Below are positions 54,500 through 64,000 of a stretch of 64,000 nt of DNA, in pieces. A program made the translations under genes and the position numbers. The stretch is from NCBI GenBank assembly GCA_036365145.1, contig JAEOAD010000012.1, positions 45,143,001-45,207,000 on the forward strand, read 5' to 3'. Every line of letters starts with the position of its first letter. Position 1 is the first letter of the stretch. The notes beneath the pieces were generated by a model. It was not told where the DNA came from and did not search any database. It saw nothing but the letters and a program-made list of their open reading frames with translations. Origin of the DNA: Orientallactaga sibirica. Lineage: Eukaryota; Chordata; Mammalia; Rodentia; Dipodidae.

Positions 54500-55774
54500 A
54501 ATTACAGAGAAACGATGGAACTAGTCAGGACTCTGGACTGTTGACTCCATGTACAAAGGGCAACCCAGCCTCCCAGAATGTGGAAATTGAAGTTAGCCAG
54601 ATCACTAATTGAATCAGGTCAATCACCTCAGCCAAATTATCTGCTTACAAGAAAGTTTTGCTCCTCTGGCCCTGTAGAGAAGGAAAGGGAATTTGTCTGT
54701 GGCATCTCTGACAGCGGCTTATTCCACCAGAGAAAGGGGAAGGTATTTCAAAATGCTCAGAAGCCTGCTTTAAAATGAGGAGGGGAGTGGGCCTATGCAT
54801 GCTTTTCCTGGAGGGAAGATCCAAGCTGAAGTGACTGGAGGCCAGCTTCACCTACGTATACTTCCCAATGTTCCCATCATTCTGGTTTTCCTCCAAGATT
54901 CCCAGTTTCTTTTGTTAAGACTATTAAAAATAGAGGCTGCTGCTAAGGTTAGTGCTGGAAAACCAAAACTGGAACCAGAGGTGAAATAAAAGTCAGATTG
55001 TGAAATTTACAATTTGTCTCTCTTTACAGGCAACACTACTTCATCTTCACTGTTATAGGTAAATATCTTAAGATAACACAGTAATATGTAATATCTAAAT
55101 TTTATTTTCTTCATTAATATGTGACCAAAATTCTATTATATGTATTGACAACTTGCCAATGTCTGGAGTATTAGGTGCTATTGTGTTATTTTAAAATATT
55201 TACCTATAACAATGAGCAAATTTCTCTTTAAGGTCATTTGTATTTCCTGTCTCCATAGCCTCACCTAGAATCTGGACATGTCCTCAAGGTTATATAAGTC
55301 AAAGTCAAGTTGAGTAACTTTTCAGTCTTTTTTGGTGCTCTTTTCTACACAAAAGACTTCTATTTACCTTGACTCATGGCTCCAGCAGCTTAGAAAAGCT
55401 CTTGCTAACAATTCTGCTAATACTCAATAAGGCCTTTTCAAATTGCCTAAATGTTAAACAAATGCCATCCATAATTAACTGAAAATTATCAAATGCCAGA
55501 TTTGTAGCATTAGATGCTGAGCTTTTTTTTTTTTTTTTACTTTCTTCTAAAAGTTTACTTTTAAAGAGAAAAGCAGAAAGGCAGTGTTCTTTTCCTTCTT
55601 CCTCTTGCCCTCCTCTTCTTCTGAAGTATGAACCCCAGTTATCTAGCACATGATGTGCACCAGTTCGTGGTTTCCTGACACCAGGGAGCTGAGCGTCTGC
55701 AACTTCAAGAGCTATAAAGGGAGGGTATGCACTAGCCCCGGGAGCTGCCATTTCTGCTTGGCTGTTGAGCGCCA
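54500..55774. other. Long stretch without recognised repeats
   Basis: About 1.3 kb without a recognised element. The 148-codon minus-strand frame at 55374-55820 overlaps a MIR at its start and a Lys run encoded by a T-tract, so it is not credible as a gene. Confidence 0.4.
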
Positions 55775-55960
55775 CAACTCTGTGCTCCCACTTCTCCATC
55801 TGTACGATGGGGATAACCAAGTTCGTGAGCTAGGAAAACATACCTGAAAGATAATAACTCCTCATTGCAAAATCAGGAAAATATTACAAAGGTGCTTCCC
55901 ACCTCTCCTACCAGATTCTAAGCAAACCTTGGAGTAGAAAGTGCCTGGTATCTGTGCCCT
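55775..55960 (+). mobile_element. MIR-like ancient SINE
   Basis: 'cttctccatctgtacgatgg', 'ggataaccaagttcgtgag' and 'agaaagtgcctggtatctg' match the MIR core in order, with an insertion between them. Confidence 0.5.
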
Positions 55961-56085
55961 CAAGGACAGGGCAGCCACTGCCAAGTAGAAGTTACACCTG
56001 CCATTTTGTGTTACTGGTTCTATTTTTCCATCCATGCCTCCTGCCCGCCTCCAGTTGCCTCTAACCCTGCTATCAAAGTCATACT

Positions 56086-56200
56086 TCTATCCCTTCTGTT
56101 CCTTCCTCCCTCCTTTCTCGCCTTCCTTTTTCCTTCCTTCATTTCTTCCTTCCTTCTTTCCTTATACTTATCATTCCTTCCCTCTCTGATTCTTCCACCT
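56086..56200. repeat. (CCTT)n-like pyrimidine tract
   Basis: A 115-bp stretch almost free of purines on the plus strand, mostly irregular CCTT and CTTT units. Confidence 0.9.
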
Positions 56201-56509
56201 TTGGCCTTCACTTCATTGCTAATACATACCACATTTGTTAATTTTATTTCCTTCCTTCCTGACTACAGAGAAGTCATCAATCCTACTCCATTTGTTTTCT
56301 GAAAGCCTTGTTCTCCACTGAAAATTACTTTCTGTCTCTTTTTGTTCAGAAGGTTGAAGTAAAAATAGATCTGATGACTGCTTACTTGAGATGTTGCTAC
56401 ATCTAATTCCAAAAGTCATAACCAAAGACAGATAATCACTTCTGTCATTTCTCTTTATTTTGCAAAGCCATCACTTACACAAAAAGTATAGTGAGTGTTC
56501 TGTTTATTA
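56201..56509. other. Unassigned DNA
   Basis: No recognised feature. Confidence 0.4.
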
Positions 56510-56745
56510 ATAATGTTGGTGAACACTCATCAACTGTTTTGAATACTTGATTTGTAATGTCTCAGTTACTTTCACCACAATCCTAAGTAATGATGTCAGG
56601 GGTGGTGATGTTGGTTATGGTAATAATGTATGGTAATAATGACATTCCCATGTAGAAAATGAATCTGAGACTTCAAGAAGTCATCCAGCTCTCATGTGGT
56701 TCAGATGCAATCTGTCATTCTTAAGAGTCTTTGCTCTTGAAGGTA
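56510..56745 (-). mobile_element. MIR ancient SINE, diverged
   Basis: 'gtctcagttactttcaccac', 'aatcctaagtaatgatgtc', 'tagaaaatgaatctgagact' and 'aagtcatccagctctcatgt' follow the MIR antisense order. Confidence 0.5.
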
Positions 56746-56849
56746 TCCTATCCCAGGCACTGAAAATTTTCTAGTAACAATCTATAGCTTCTGGATGTGC
56801 CAGTATTCAAAAAACTAGGTTTATATAAGTCTTATTTAGACTATATTGA

Positions 56850-57715
56850 ATTTTGATTGACCCTCCCCCTGCCCTTCTTTCACGCATTCTCTTCCCCTGG
56901 CCTCACTTAGGCCTTTCCCCTCCCTGTAATCTGTTCTTCTACTTACATATGTGCAATACCATCCACTTAAGTCCTTCCCTCTCCTCCCTCCTTTATGGAC
57001 TTTTACCAGCTTACTGGTTTCTGGTACCTATTTTGGGTTCCAGTTCACACACTAGTCTACACATTTGTATAGGATCCACATATGAGAGAGAACATGTGAC
57101 ATTTGGCTTTCTGAGCCTGGGTTACGTCACTTAGTATAATCCTTTCCAGATCCATCCATTTCCCTGCAAATTTCATAATTTCATTTTTCTTTACCACTGA
57201 ATAGAACTCCATTGTGTAAATGTACCACATCTTTATTATCCATTCATCTGTGGAGGGACATCTAGGCTGGTTCCATTTCCTAGCTATTGTGAATAGAGCA
57301 GCAATAAACATGGTTGTGAAAGTATATCTAAGGTAGTGAGAAGAGTCCTTCGGATATATGCCTAGGAGTGCTATAGCTGGATCATATGGTAAATCTATTA
57401 TTAGCTGTCTCAAGGACCTCCACACTGATTTCCACAGTGGCTGGACCAGCTTACATTCCCACCAACAGTGTAGAAGTGTTCCTGTTTTTCCGCATCCATG
57501 CCAACACTTATTGTCATTTGTTTTCTTGATGGCAGCCATTCTGACAGGAGTGAGATGGAATCTCAAAGTAGTTTTAATTTGCATTTCCCTGATGGCTAAG
57601 GATGGTGAACACTTTTTAGATGTTTATATGCCATCTGTATTTCTTCTTCTGAGAACTCTCTATTTAGTTCCATAGCCCATTTTTTTAAGTGGGTTGTTTG
57701 ACTTCTTATTGTTAA
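56850..57715 (-). mobile_element. L1 3' part with open ORF2 C-terminus
   Basis: The minus strand holds the end of L1 ORF2 (frame 57584-57057, 175 codons without a stop) and part of the 3' UTR (56850-57056). The frame includes the ORF2p C-terminal Cys motif C-x3-C-x7-H-x4-C near residues 28-46 and ends shortly after a Met-Asp-Leu-Glu segment. ORF2p is the endonuclease/reverse transcriptase of L1; only its C-terminal domain is here. Homology continues upstream to about 57715 in a broken frame. The copy is 5'-truncated and cannot move by itself. No poly(A) tail or flanking duplication was found, so the 3' end may also be incomplete. Confidence 0.88.
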
Positions 57716-58002
57716 GAGCAAAACCTTGCACTTAATCCAGCCTCTTTCTCCAACCCTGGATGTGCCACATTCCTGTTACTACACTTCCACTTTTTCTTTG
57801 GTTGTAACACTCATTATATTTTATTTTACCATATAGTTTTTTTTACCATATAGTTTATCTGCTTATTAATTACCAGGCAGTAAGATGTGTTACACAAGAG
57901 TGAGAAGATTTGCCCTTGCACTCCTGCATTCCTAATGCACAGTACAGTGCATGGCATAGTTACTGTTTGATAAGTACTAAAACGTGGACAAATGCTTCTC
58001 TC
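57716..58002. other. Unassigned DNA with short duplication
   Basis: 'tttaccatatagttt' occurs twice in tandem around 57827-57858. No gene recognised. Confidence 0.45.
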
Positions 58003-58016
58003 AAAAATTCCTTTCA

Positions 58017-58284
58017 GGGATGGATAGATGGCTTAGGGGTTAAGGTGCCTGCCTCCTAAGCCTAAGAACCCGGTTCCAATCTCCAGGTCCCACATTTAGC
58101 CAGATGCAAAGTGATGAAAGGGTGCAATGCTGCACTTGCCCACAAGGGGGCACACACATCTGGAGTTTGTTCACAGCAGCTGAGAGACTGCTGGGAGCAC
58201 CCATCTCTATCTGTCTCCCTCTCCCTCTCTCTGTCTGTCTCTCTAAAAAAAATTAAAATTTTAAAAATATAAAAATAAATAAAT
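58017..58284 (+). mobile_element. DIP-like SINE, type B
   Basis: A type B copy ('gggtgcaatgctgcacttg', 'cccacaagggggcacac') with a perfect 14-bp duplication 'aaaaattcctttca' at 58003-58016 and 58285-58298. Confidence 0.95.
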
Positions 58285-58339
58285 AAAAATTCCTTTCATC
58301 TTCCTTTGTCTAGACTCTCCATTCAAATTCTACTTCTCA

Positions 58340-58490
58340 ATGATCAAGAGAAATAATGAAAATTGAGCACTTTTTGGGTTCCAGATACTGTACCCATCAT
58401 GAAATGTGCATCATCTCATTTAATCCTATAGAACAAGTGCTAGCATTATTTCCACTTTATAGAAGCTCAAGAGGATAAAGCCCTGATCTA
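58340..58490 (-). mobile_element. MIR ancient SINE
   Basis: 'attgagcactttttgggttc', 'catctcatttaatcctatag' and 'cattatttccactttataga' match the MIR antisense start. Confidence 0.65.
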
Positions 58491-58494
58491 ATGT

Positions 58495-59215
58495 TTTTAA
58501 ACTTTTCACTGATAATTTATTATAATGTATTTTGATGATAATCACCTTCCATTACTTTATTTTGACCTCTGTCCACATCCCTCTTCCACTGAATTCCTTA
58601 TTCTTTGCAACCAGTCCCTCCTCTATTTTTTTTTGTTTTGTTTTGTTTTGTTTTGTTTTGTTTTTGTTTTTCGAGGTAGGGTCTCACTCTAGCCCAGGCT
58701 GACCTGGAATTCACTATGTAGTCTCAGGGTGGCCTTGAACTCATGGCGATCCTCCTACCTCTGCCTCCCGAGTGCTGGGATTAAAGGCGTGCGCCACCAC
58801 ACCCAGCTGCCCCTCCTCTATTTTGATGTCTGTTTTGTCTTCCTGTATCACCCATGATTACATGTTGATGGCCCCAATATTGTACAGGTAATGATAGCCA
58901 AGAAGTCTTGAATGCAATGACCACTTTGTACCCAGAAGACAGTGTTCCATAGCACTCCTCCGCATCCTTTGGCTCTTCTGTTTTTTCTGCCACCTATTTC
59001 ACAATGTTGCCTGAACCTTGGTGGTGTGATTGTCTTGTTGGGTGCTGAGCACTCAACTATCACTTCCTCTCAGCAGTTTGATGAATTCTGAGACTCCCAA
59101 GTAGATACTGCCATCTTCAAAATGAAGCTTCTCTGACTAAATGTAAGAGCATCACTAAATTATGGGCATAAATATAAATATTTAAAAGACGATTGGATGG
59201 GCATAACATATCCAT
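58495..59215 (-). mobile_element. L1 3' UTR, interrupted by B1
   Basis: The same UTR order as 53230-53850: 'ttgatgataatcaccttcc' near the terminus, 'catccctcttccactg', then 'ttgatgtctgttttgtcttc', 'tgcaatgaccactttgtacc' and 'tttgatgaattctgagac'. A B1 splits it. No ORF2 sequence. Confidence 0.78.
58627..58812 (-). mobile_element. B1 SINE inside L1 UTR
   Basis: A near-consensus minus-strand B1 with a (TTTTG)n tail. The target word 'cctcctctatttt' lies at both edges. It is younger than the L1 it splits. Confidence 0.95.
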
Positions 59216-60047
59216 TCACTGACCTAGTCTGACTGGGATATCTGAGGTCTTGGACTAACTCTGAACCTGGCATAGTGTCTCTTCCCATGAAAGGTGGAAC
59301 CTGATTTAAAAACATGGACCTGGTCCCAAAGGAGATTCTTTATCTGCATATAATGAGAGCAGAATCCCCACAGAGGCAATAAAGCTGAGGCCTACTGTTT
59401 ATTAGCATGCTAAATAACGTTCTGTGGTAATAATGTGCCTATCTTTAAGCTCCTTGCACTCACTCTGTCATTGTGAGTAACGTGTTCCAGCACATACTAG
59501 TCTCCCAGCCTAACCCTGGAGCAATGATAACATGGAGCCCTGCCATGCATCCACGAGGCCCTGAATTTTTAACAGCATTCACCGTTCAATATTAATTAAC
59601 TGGAATGATCCATGAGGATTTGGCTTTGCAAGGAGTTTCACTGTAGCTGGAAGGTTCTATAAGATTAAGTCTATGAGCTATTGGGATAATTAATTCCACT
59701 AGCAAGAGAAGGAGAATCCCATGGGGTTTGCAAATAAGATAGGAGATTTAACTATATCCCAGTTTCTGTAGCAACCACGGCTTCAATGACAACCATTCCA
59801 GTCTGGAGTTACCAAAATCCTGTCCCTCTTGTCTAGCCTTGGGCACTTACAGTTCACTCAAAGCAGAATAACTTATGTACATGTGAGAATATGTTCATTT
59901 TACAGACCACTGGAGGAATCAAAAGCACAGACATTCTAGAACTTTCAAGCAATGAGGCTTCATAGAAAAGCACTACAAAAAGCTGAGTGGCACACACTCA
60001 AGTTCAAGGACAGGCTGGGTGATTTAATAAGATGCTATCTTATAAAA
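59216..60047. other. Long stretch without recognised repeats
   Basis: About 830 bp with no recognised element. Confidence 0.4.
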
Positions 60048-60165
60048 CCAAGGACTGGGAATGTAGCTCAGTGGTAGAACGCCTGGTCTGCTATACACAA
60101 GTGGCCCTGGGTTGCATTCCTATCACTGCAAGAGAAAAAGCAAAAAGAAAAGGAAAGGAATCTAT
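60048..60165 (+). mobile_element. ID element
   Basis: 'gggaatgtagctcagtggta' is the A-box region of the tRNA-Ala-derived ID family and 'ccctgggttgcattcc' the B-box region. A purine-rich tail follows. Confidence 0.8.
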
Positions 60166-60322
60166 AGCTATCCAAATTAATAAATCAAATTTGATTCAGA
60201 AGCAAATAATCTCCTGACTTATTGATTTAAAATAGGTTAACAGGTACTTCCATGAATGAAAGCTGAAATTAAAAGAACAAATGTACTGAAAACTGCTTTT
60301 AAGCTTTTTTAGTCACAGTTAT

Positions 60323-60346
60323 AATATATGTATGTATGTATGTATG

Positions 60347-60404
<58 letters not shown>
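60323..60404. repeat. (TATG)n(TA)n microsatellite
   Basis: About five TGTA units, then about 26 TA units. Confidence 0.95.
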
Positions 60405-60408
<4 letters not shown>

Positions 60409-60736
60409 TAATTTATTCCCAGGTGGCAGGATGGTTAAAGGAATTTTTTAAATGTACCACCATGGCATAATTACTTCAGTAAGTATTTGAACTTGAACCA
60501 TATGAACTGTCAGAACAGTTTATCTGTTTGGAGGAGACAGGTTTAATGTTCTTTCCCTATGAGGGATTACAGGCATACCCAAAAAGTACCACATGCACTT
60601 TCTACTGAGATGTGATTGCAAAGCAAAAGATGACCAGCCAGTCATCACATTACACTGGATCTTATTTACAATAAAGAAGTAAAAGAAAATGAAGTTATCC
60701 ATGAAAACAGATTATGGCACCTATAGCTCATTTCTA
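60405..60736. other. Unassigned DNA
   Basis: No recognised feature. Confidence 0.4.
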
Positions 60737-60756
60737 AAAGAAATTAGGATAGCCAA

Positions 60757-60959
60757 GCTGGAGAGATGGCTTAGCGGTTAAGGTGCGTGCCTGCAAAACC
60801 TAAGAACCCCAGTTTGATTCTCCAGGTCCCATGTAAGCCAGATGCACAAGGGGGCGCACGTGTCTGGAGTTTGTTTGCAATGGCTAGAGACCCTGTTGTG
60901 CACGTTCTCCCTCTCCCTCTCTCTTTCCCTCTCTCTGTCTCAAATAAATAAATTTTTAA
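60757..60959 (+). mobile_element. DIP-like SINE, type A
   Basis: A full copy with intact A-box word ('tggcttagcggttaagg') and 'agtttgattctcc'. A 20-bp duplication with two mismatches lies at 60737-60756 and 60960-60979. Confidence 0.95.
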
Positions 60960-60979
60960 AAAAGAAATTAAGATAGCCT

Positions 60980-61544
60980 AGGGAAATATTCTTGAGGTGG
61001 TTTTGGTTTTCCATTTAAGTTTATGACATAATCAATGAAGCACCTGATCTTTAAATGCTAACTACTATTCACCATCATGGCATATTGTATAAATGCTAAT
61101 AGTCACATTATGATGTATGTATGCAAAACTCAATATTCACCATCATGGTGTATGTGTTTTAATACAAGTAGAGTAAGGTTTTCTTTTAAATCTTTATTCC
61201 TTTTTGGAATTTTCAAGTAAATTAAATGTATCCATCCTTTAGGACAGAAACTCTTGTGGGGATAGAGGGAATGAAGCACAGGGAAGCTGATTAGGAGCCA
61301 GCTGAGTTTGCTGGTAATGGTAAAATCCGCCCTGTCCAGCCACTGGTCCTTGGGTTATCAGGTTCTGAAATTTAGTTTTTATCATGGAACTGAGAGTTAT
61401 TCAGAACTTTAGGGACCTATTTAAACAATAATGAAACTTATTCTTATGTACAGATCAGAACACCAGTGTATGGATCTGATGGTCATGAGTAATTAGGTCT
61501 CCAAATTGTAAACTAAAAAGCTACAATTAAAACCAAAGAGAGCT
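60980..61544. other. Unassigned DNA
   Basis: A short direct repeat, 'attcaccatcatgg', occurs near 61068 and 61134. No gene recognised. Confidence 0.4.
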
Positions 61545-61660
61545 AGGTAGATGGCTCAGTGGGTAAAGGCACCTGTTTACAAAGCCTGCCAACCCTAATT
61601 CCCCAGCTATCCAGGTAAAGCCAGCCAGTCATCTGCTTCTGCACCAATTAAGCCCACTGG
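61545..61660 (+). mobile_element. DIP-like SINE, type C, 5' half
   Basis: 'gatggctcagtgggtaaagg', 'acaaagcctgccaaccc' and 'ccaggtaaagccagcc' match a type C head. The rest is lost or too diverged. Confidence 0.65.
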
Positions 61661-61807
61661 GTTCCCCTTCTCATGGGCCCAGTGTGTAGTGGCTGCACAC
61701 AGTAACCTCCTTGGTAGTGGATGCAGCCTATTGCTTGCCAGGTTTTTTAGGGACCTTGAAGACAGTTTTATGGTAGGTATACATTGTTTGATCTCATTCT
61801 ATCCTCA

Positions 61808-62190
61808 GTCTACACTGCGGACGGCTATGTAGAATACCTCTGGGAAGCCCCAGAGCACAGTGACCAGGGTTCATACTGACCAGGTCATCATGTCCATCTG
61901 CACCAAGCTGCAGAATAAAAGGCCTGTGATTGATGCCCTGCACAGGACCAAGGTTAGGTTTCCTGGCCCCCTGAATGCCCATATCTAAAAGAAATGGAGC
62001 TTTACCAAGTTCAGTACTGAGGAGTTTGAAAGCATGATAGTTGAGAGGTGGCTCATCTCCAATAGCTGTGTGGTCAAATATATTCCCAATCATGACCCCC
62101 TGGACAGGTGGTGGGCTCTGCATTTGTGAGAGCTTCCATTGTTGAACACCTTACCAATCATGTTCATAATAAATCTCATGTACAACCCCC
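61808..62190 (+). pseudogene. RPL10: RPL10 processed pseudogene, 5'-truncated
   Basis: RPL10 (uL16) is a 60S ribosomal protein. From the Met codon at 61890 to the stop at 62127-62129 there are 79 codons that line up with the last 79 residues of RPL10 without any insertion or deletion (Met-Ser-Ile at the start; Lys-Tyr-Ile-Pro-Asn and Trp-x-Ala-Leu-His near the end). An in-frame TAA replaces a Ser codon at 61986-61988. Upstream homology (Gly-Lys-Pro-Gln block near 61840) extends to about 61808 and carries another stop. There are no introns, and a short 3' UTR with AATAAA at about 62168 leads to a decayed A/C-rich tail, so it is a retrocopy. RPL10 versus the RPL10L retrogene as source cannot be separated here. 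Confidence 0.9.
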
Positions 62191-62216
62191 AACCCCCAAA
62201 AACATAAAACCAAGAC

Positions 62217-62310
62217 TTGGGACTAGAGATAAACTTCAGTGGTAGAGCATTTCCCTAGATACATGAGGCTGAATCTCAGTTTAATAGCCCCCTCCCCCCT
62301 AAAAAAGAAC
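62217..62310 (+). mobile_element. ID-like element, diverged
   Basis: 'gggactagagataaacttc' with 'agtggtagagcatttccct' and a weak B-box region 'ggctgaatctcag' follow the ID order. The tail is C/A-rich. Confidence 0.6.
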
Positions 62311-62389
62311 TGAAATGATCTCCAGACACAAGAATTCTCCCATAAAAACAAAGAATTGAGTTGTATTTCTCTAGGAAAATAATGTGGCA

Positions 62390-62590
62390 CAGAAATTAAA
62401 TATTTGGGCTCTGAGTGAGAGACTGGTGTTAGGATCACAGTTTGCCCACTACCTCTACTGACCTGAGGAAAGCTTACTACTGCTTGGTCTGCTCTTCTCA
62501 ATGTGTGAATGAGGGTGGGAGAAGAGAGTTCATTTAAAGAACTTAGTACAGTTGCTGACACAGAGTAAATATTCAATACATGTTCAGAAT
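62390..62590 (+). mobile_element. MIR ancient SINE
   Basis: 'aaatatttgggctctgagtg', 'gtttgcccactacctctact', 'agtacagttgctgacacaga' and 'gtaaatattcaatac' match the MIR order, including the tail. Confidence 0.7.
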
Positions 62591-62648
62591 GATTATATTC
62601 CTATTGAAAGAACTGATACTGGTTTCCAGAGATGAAAGTCTGTCTTCA

Positions 62649-62799
62649 GGGGCTAGAGATATGGTTCAGTAGTTAAGGCACTTGCCTGCAAAGCCTAACC
62701 CCCCAGGGTTTATTCCCCAGCACCCTCTAGAGCCAGATGCACAAAGTGGCAGTGGCACATGCATCTGAAGTTTGTAGTGGCTAGAGACCCTGGTGTGCC

Positions 62800-62850
<51 letters not shown>

Positions 62851-62887
62851 CTAGCAAATAAATAAATAAATAAATAAATAAATAAAT
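62649..62887 (+). mobile_element. DIP-like SINE with long CT tract
   Basis: The head 'ggggctagagatatggttc' is followed by 'gcctgcaaagcctaacc', a roughly 48-bp CT tract (62802-62849) and seven AAAT units. Flanks 'agtctgtcttca' (62637-62648) and 'agtctttcttca' (62888-62899) are the duplication. Confidence 0.93.
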
Positions 62888-62899
62888 AGTCTTTCTTCA

Positions 62900-63308
62900 C
62901 TGTCTTTATAGTGCTTTGTGAATTAATTGGGATACTCAAAGAACGTTAGCAGTTAGAACGTGTCTGGCTAAGGGACTAGGAGAAGGTTCATGGCATCACA
63001 TTCACATGGATTAAAGTACCTGACAGGCACTAAAATTTCTTTACCTCAAGATCATTTTGTTCAGACAATATTGTACATCTTTCAACATAGTAGGCAAGCA
63101 CAACCCACTTACAGGGGCATCACTTTTCCTTCTCACCAGCCACTTGCCAGGCATGTCTTCCAGTGACTGCCTCTCTCTGTTTGGGGTGTTTCCTAAGTCT
63201 TTCAAGGGTATTTAATAATAGATAACATTATAGCCCATGAGTTTCAGTCTCAGAGCTTGCAAACAAGTGTCCCATATCATGGAATTAAATCTATTGATTT
63301 TCTTTTGT
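62900..63308. other. Unassigned DNA
   Basis: No recognised feature. Confidence 0.4.
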
Positions 63309-63320
63309 AGATTGCTTTAT

Positions 63321-63322
63321 TT

Positions 63323-63353
<31 letters not shown>

Positions 63354-63578
63354 CATTTTGAGAGAGAGAAAATGACACAGAGAGAGAGAGAGAGAGGGAG
63401 AGAGAGAGAGGGAGAGAGGGAGGATGGGCATGCCAGGGCCTTCATCCACTACAAACCAACTCCAGGTGCATGCACCACTTGGTGCATCTGGCTAATGTGG
63501 GTTCTGAGGAATTGAACCTGGGTCAATTGGCTTTGCAAGGCAAGTGCATTAACCACTAAGCAATCTCTCCAGCTCTGC
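63321..63578 (-). mobile_element. DIP-like SINE with long GA tract
   Basis: A minus-strand copy with a (TTTA)n tail, a roughly 60-bp GA-rich tract and the head 'aagcaatctctccagctc'. Flanks 'agattgctttat' and 'catattgcctttt' are likely duplications. Confidence 0.9.
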
Positions 63579-63724
63579 ATATTGCCTTTTTTGAGCTCAT
63601 ATTTCCTTATAAAGGTCTTGAAATGCCCTGTGTACAGTTCACAGTGCCTATTATAGAGGTCAAGGTTTCCGGTACAGAAGTCATAGCCGACTGAACAGAT
63701 GATAAAACACCATGGATACATCTC

Positions 63725-64000
63725 CTGTGGTACTTTGAATATCCCTAAATAGACTCAGGTGTTTTTATTTAAAAGCTTGTGTTTATTAAAAAGCGTGTAT
63801 TAAAAAGCTTCCTGCCTGGTTGGAAGAGGTGTCACTGTGGGCAGATCCTGGGGTCTAGCCCTAAGGTATTACTGGGGACAGATCTGTTTTCTAGCCTAAG
63901 GTATGCAGAGTGAGCTTCTGGGGGTCCAGCTGCTGCAGATTTTTGCATGATTGCTAGCTGGTTGTGTCTCTCTCTGCTTGGATCTGTGTAAAGGGGGCCA
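63725..64000 (+). mobile_element. MaLR-type LTR, cut by window end
   Basis: Same family as 25247-25641: 'tgtggtactttgaa' start, 'aagaggtgtcactgtggg', 'atcctggggtctagccct' and 'tgtgtctctctctgcttgg'. A short internal duplication ('ttattaaaaagcgtg' region) is near 63782-63808. The 3' end lies beyond the window. Confidence 0.8.

Noticed and set aside
55374..55820. 148-codon minus-strand open frame
   Set aside because: It overlaps a MIR and reads a T-tract as a Lys run; no domain is seen.
61794..62123. 109-codon minus-strand open frame
   Set aside because: It is the antisense shadow of the RPL10 pseudogene.

Overview
The window is rodent nuclear DNA, and the repeat content points to a jerboa (Dipodidae, Jaculus-like). 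It carries 7SL-derived B1 elements, ID elements, ID-B1 dimers (B4 type), MaLR-type LTRs and rodent L1. The commonest family is a tRNA-derived, B2-superfamily SINE with a long CT tract and an AAATAAAT tail, which I associate with the dipodid DIP family. That assignment rests on memory of the families, not on a database search.

I see no functional protein-coding gene, no exon I can name, no CpG island, no intact RNA gene and no CRISPR or operon-like structure. The gene-derived sequences I can name are dead: a 5'-truncated RPL10 processed pseudogene (61808-62190, +) and a truncated 5S rRNA pseudogene (16202-16283, -). The only long open frame with clear homology is the C-terminal 175 codons of an L1 ORF2 (57057-57584, -). 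Two non-repeat open frames (27040-27345 + and 18005-18493 -) and a frame that opens with hexapeptide repeats (6859-7218 +) are recorded as unproven.

Layout. 1-16 kb: sparse old repeats (MIR, L2-like, L3/CR1-like, old LTRs) cut by younger SINEs. 16-29 kb: the 5S pseudogene, ID and B4 elements, several MaLR-type solo LTRs (two with 5-bp target duplications, one split by a SINE, one pair head to head) and a (CT)n(GT)n tract. 29-38 kb: SINE and B1 clusters and two very short L1 3'-end insertions with perfect target duplications. 38-51 kb: tandem SINE insertions sharing one target, including a triple at 46.7-47.4 kb, and two L1 copies in inverted arrangement, one with a clear 5'-inversion signature. 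51-64 kb: long unique stretches, L1 3' ends on the minus strand, the L1 ORF2 fragment, the RPL10 pseudogene and an LTR cut by the window edge.

The repeats do not work together as a system. They form a stratigraphy: Mesozoic relics (MIR, L2, L3) at the bottom, then MaLR LTRs, then B4/ID/B1, then DIP-like SINEs and short L1 insertions with near-perfect flanking duplications on top. A neutral intergenic or intronic location is the simplest reading. I found no previously undescribed biological system. The most instructive items are the shared-target SINE tandems, the SINE subfamily defined by an internal insertion, and the L1 inversion.
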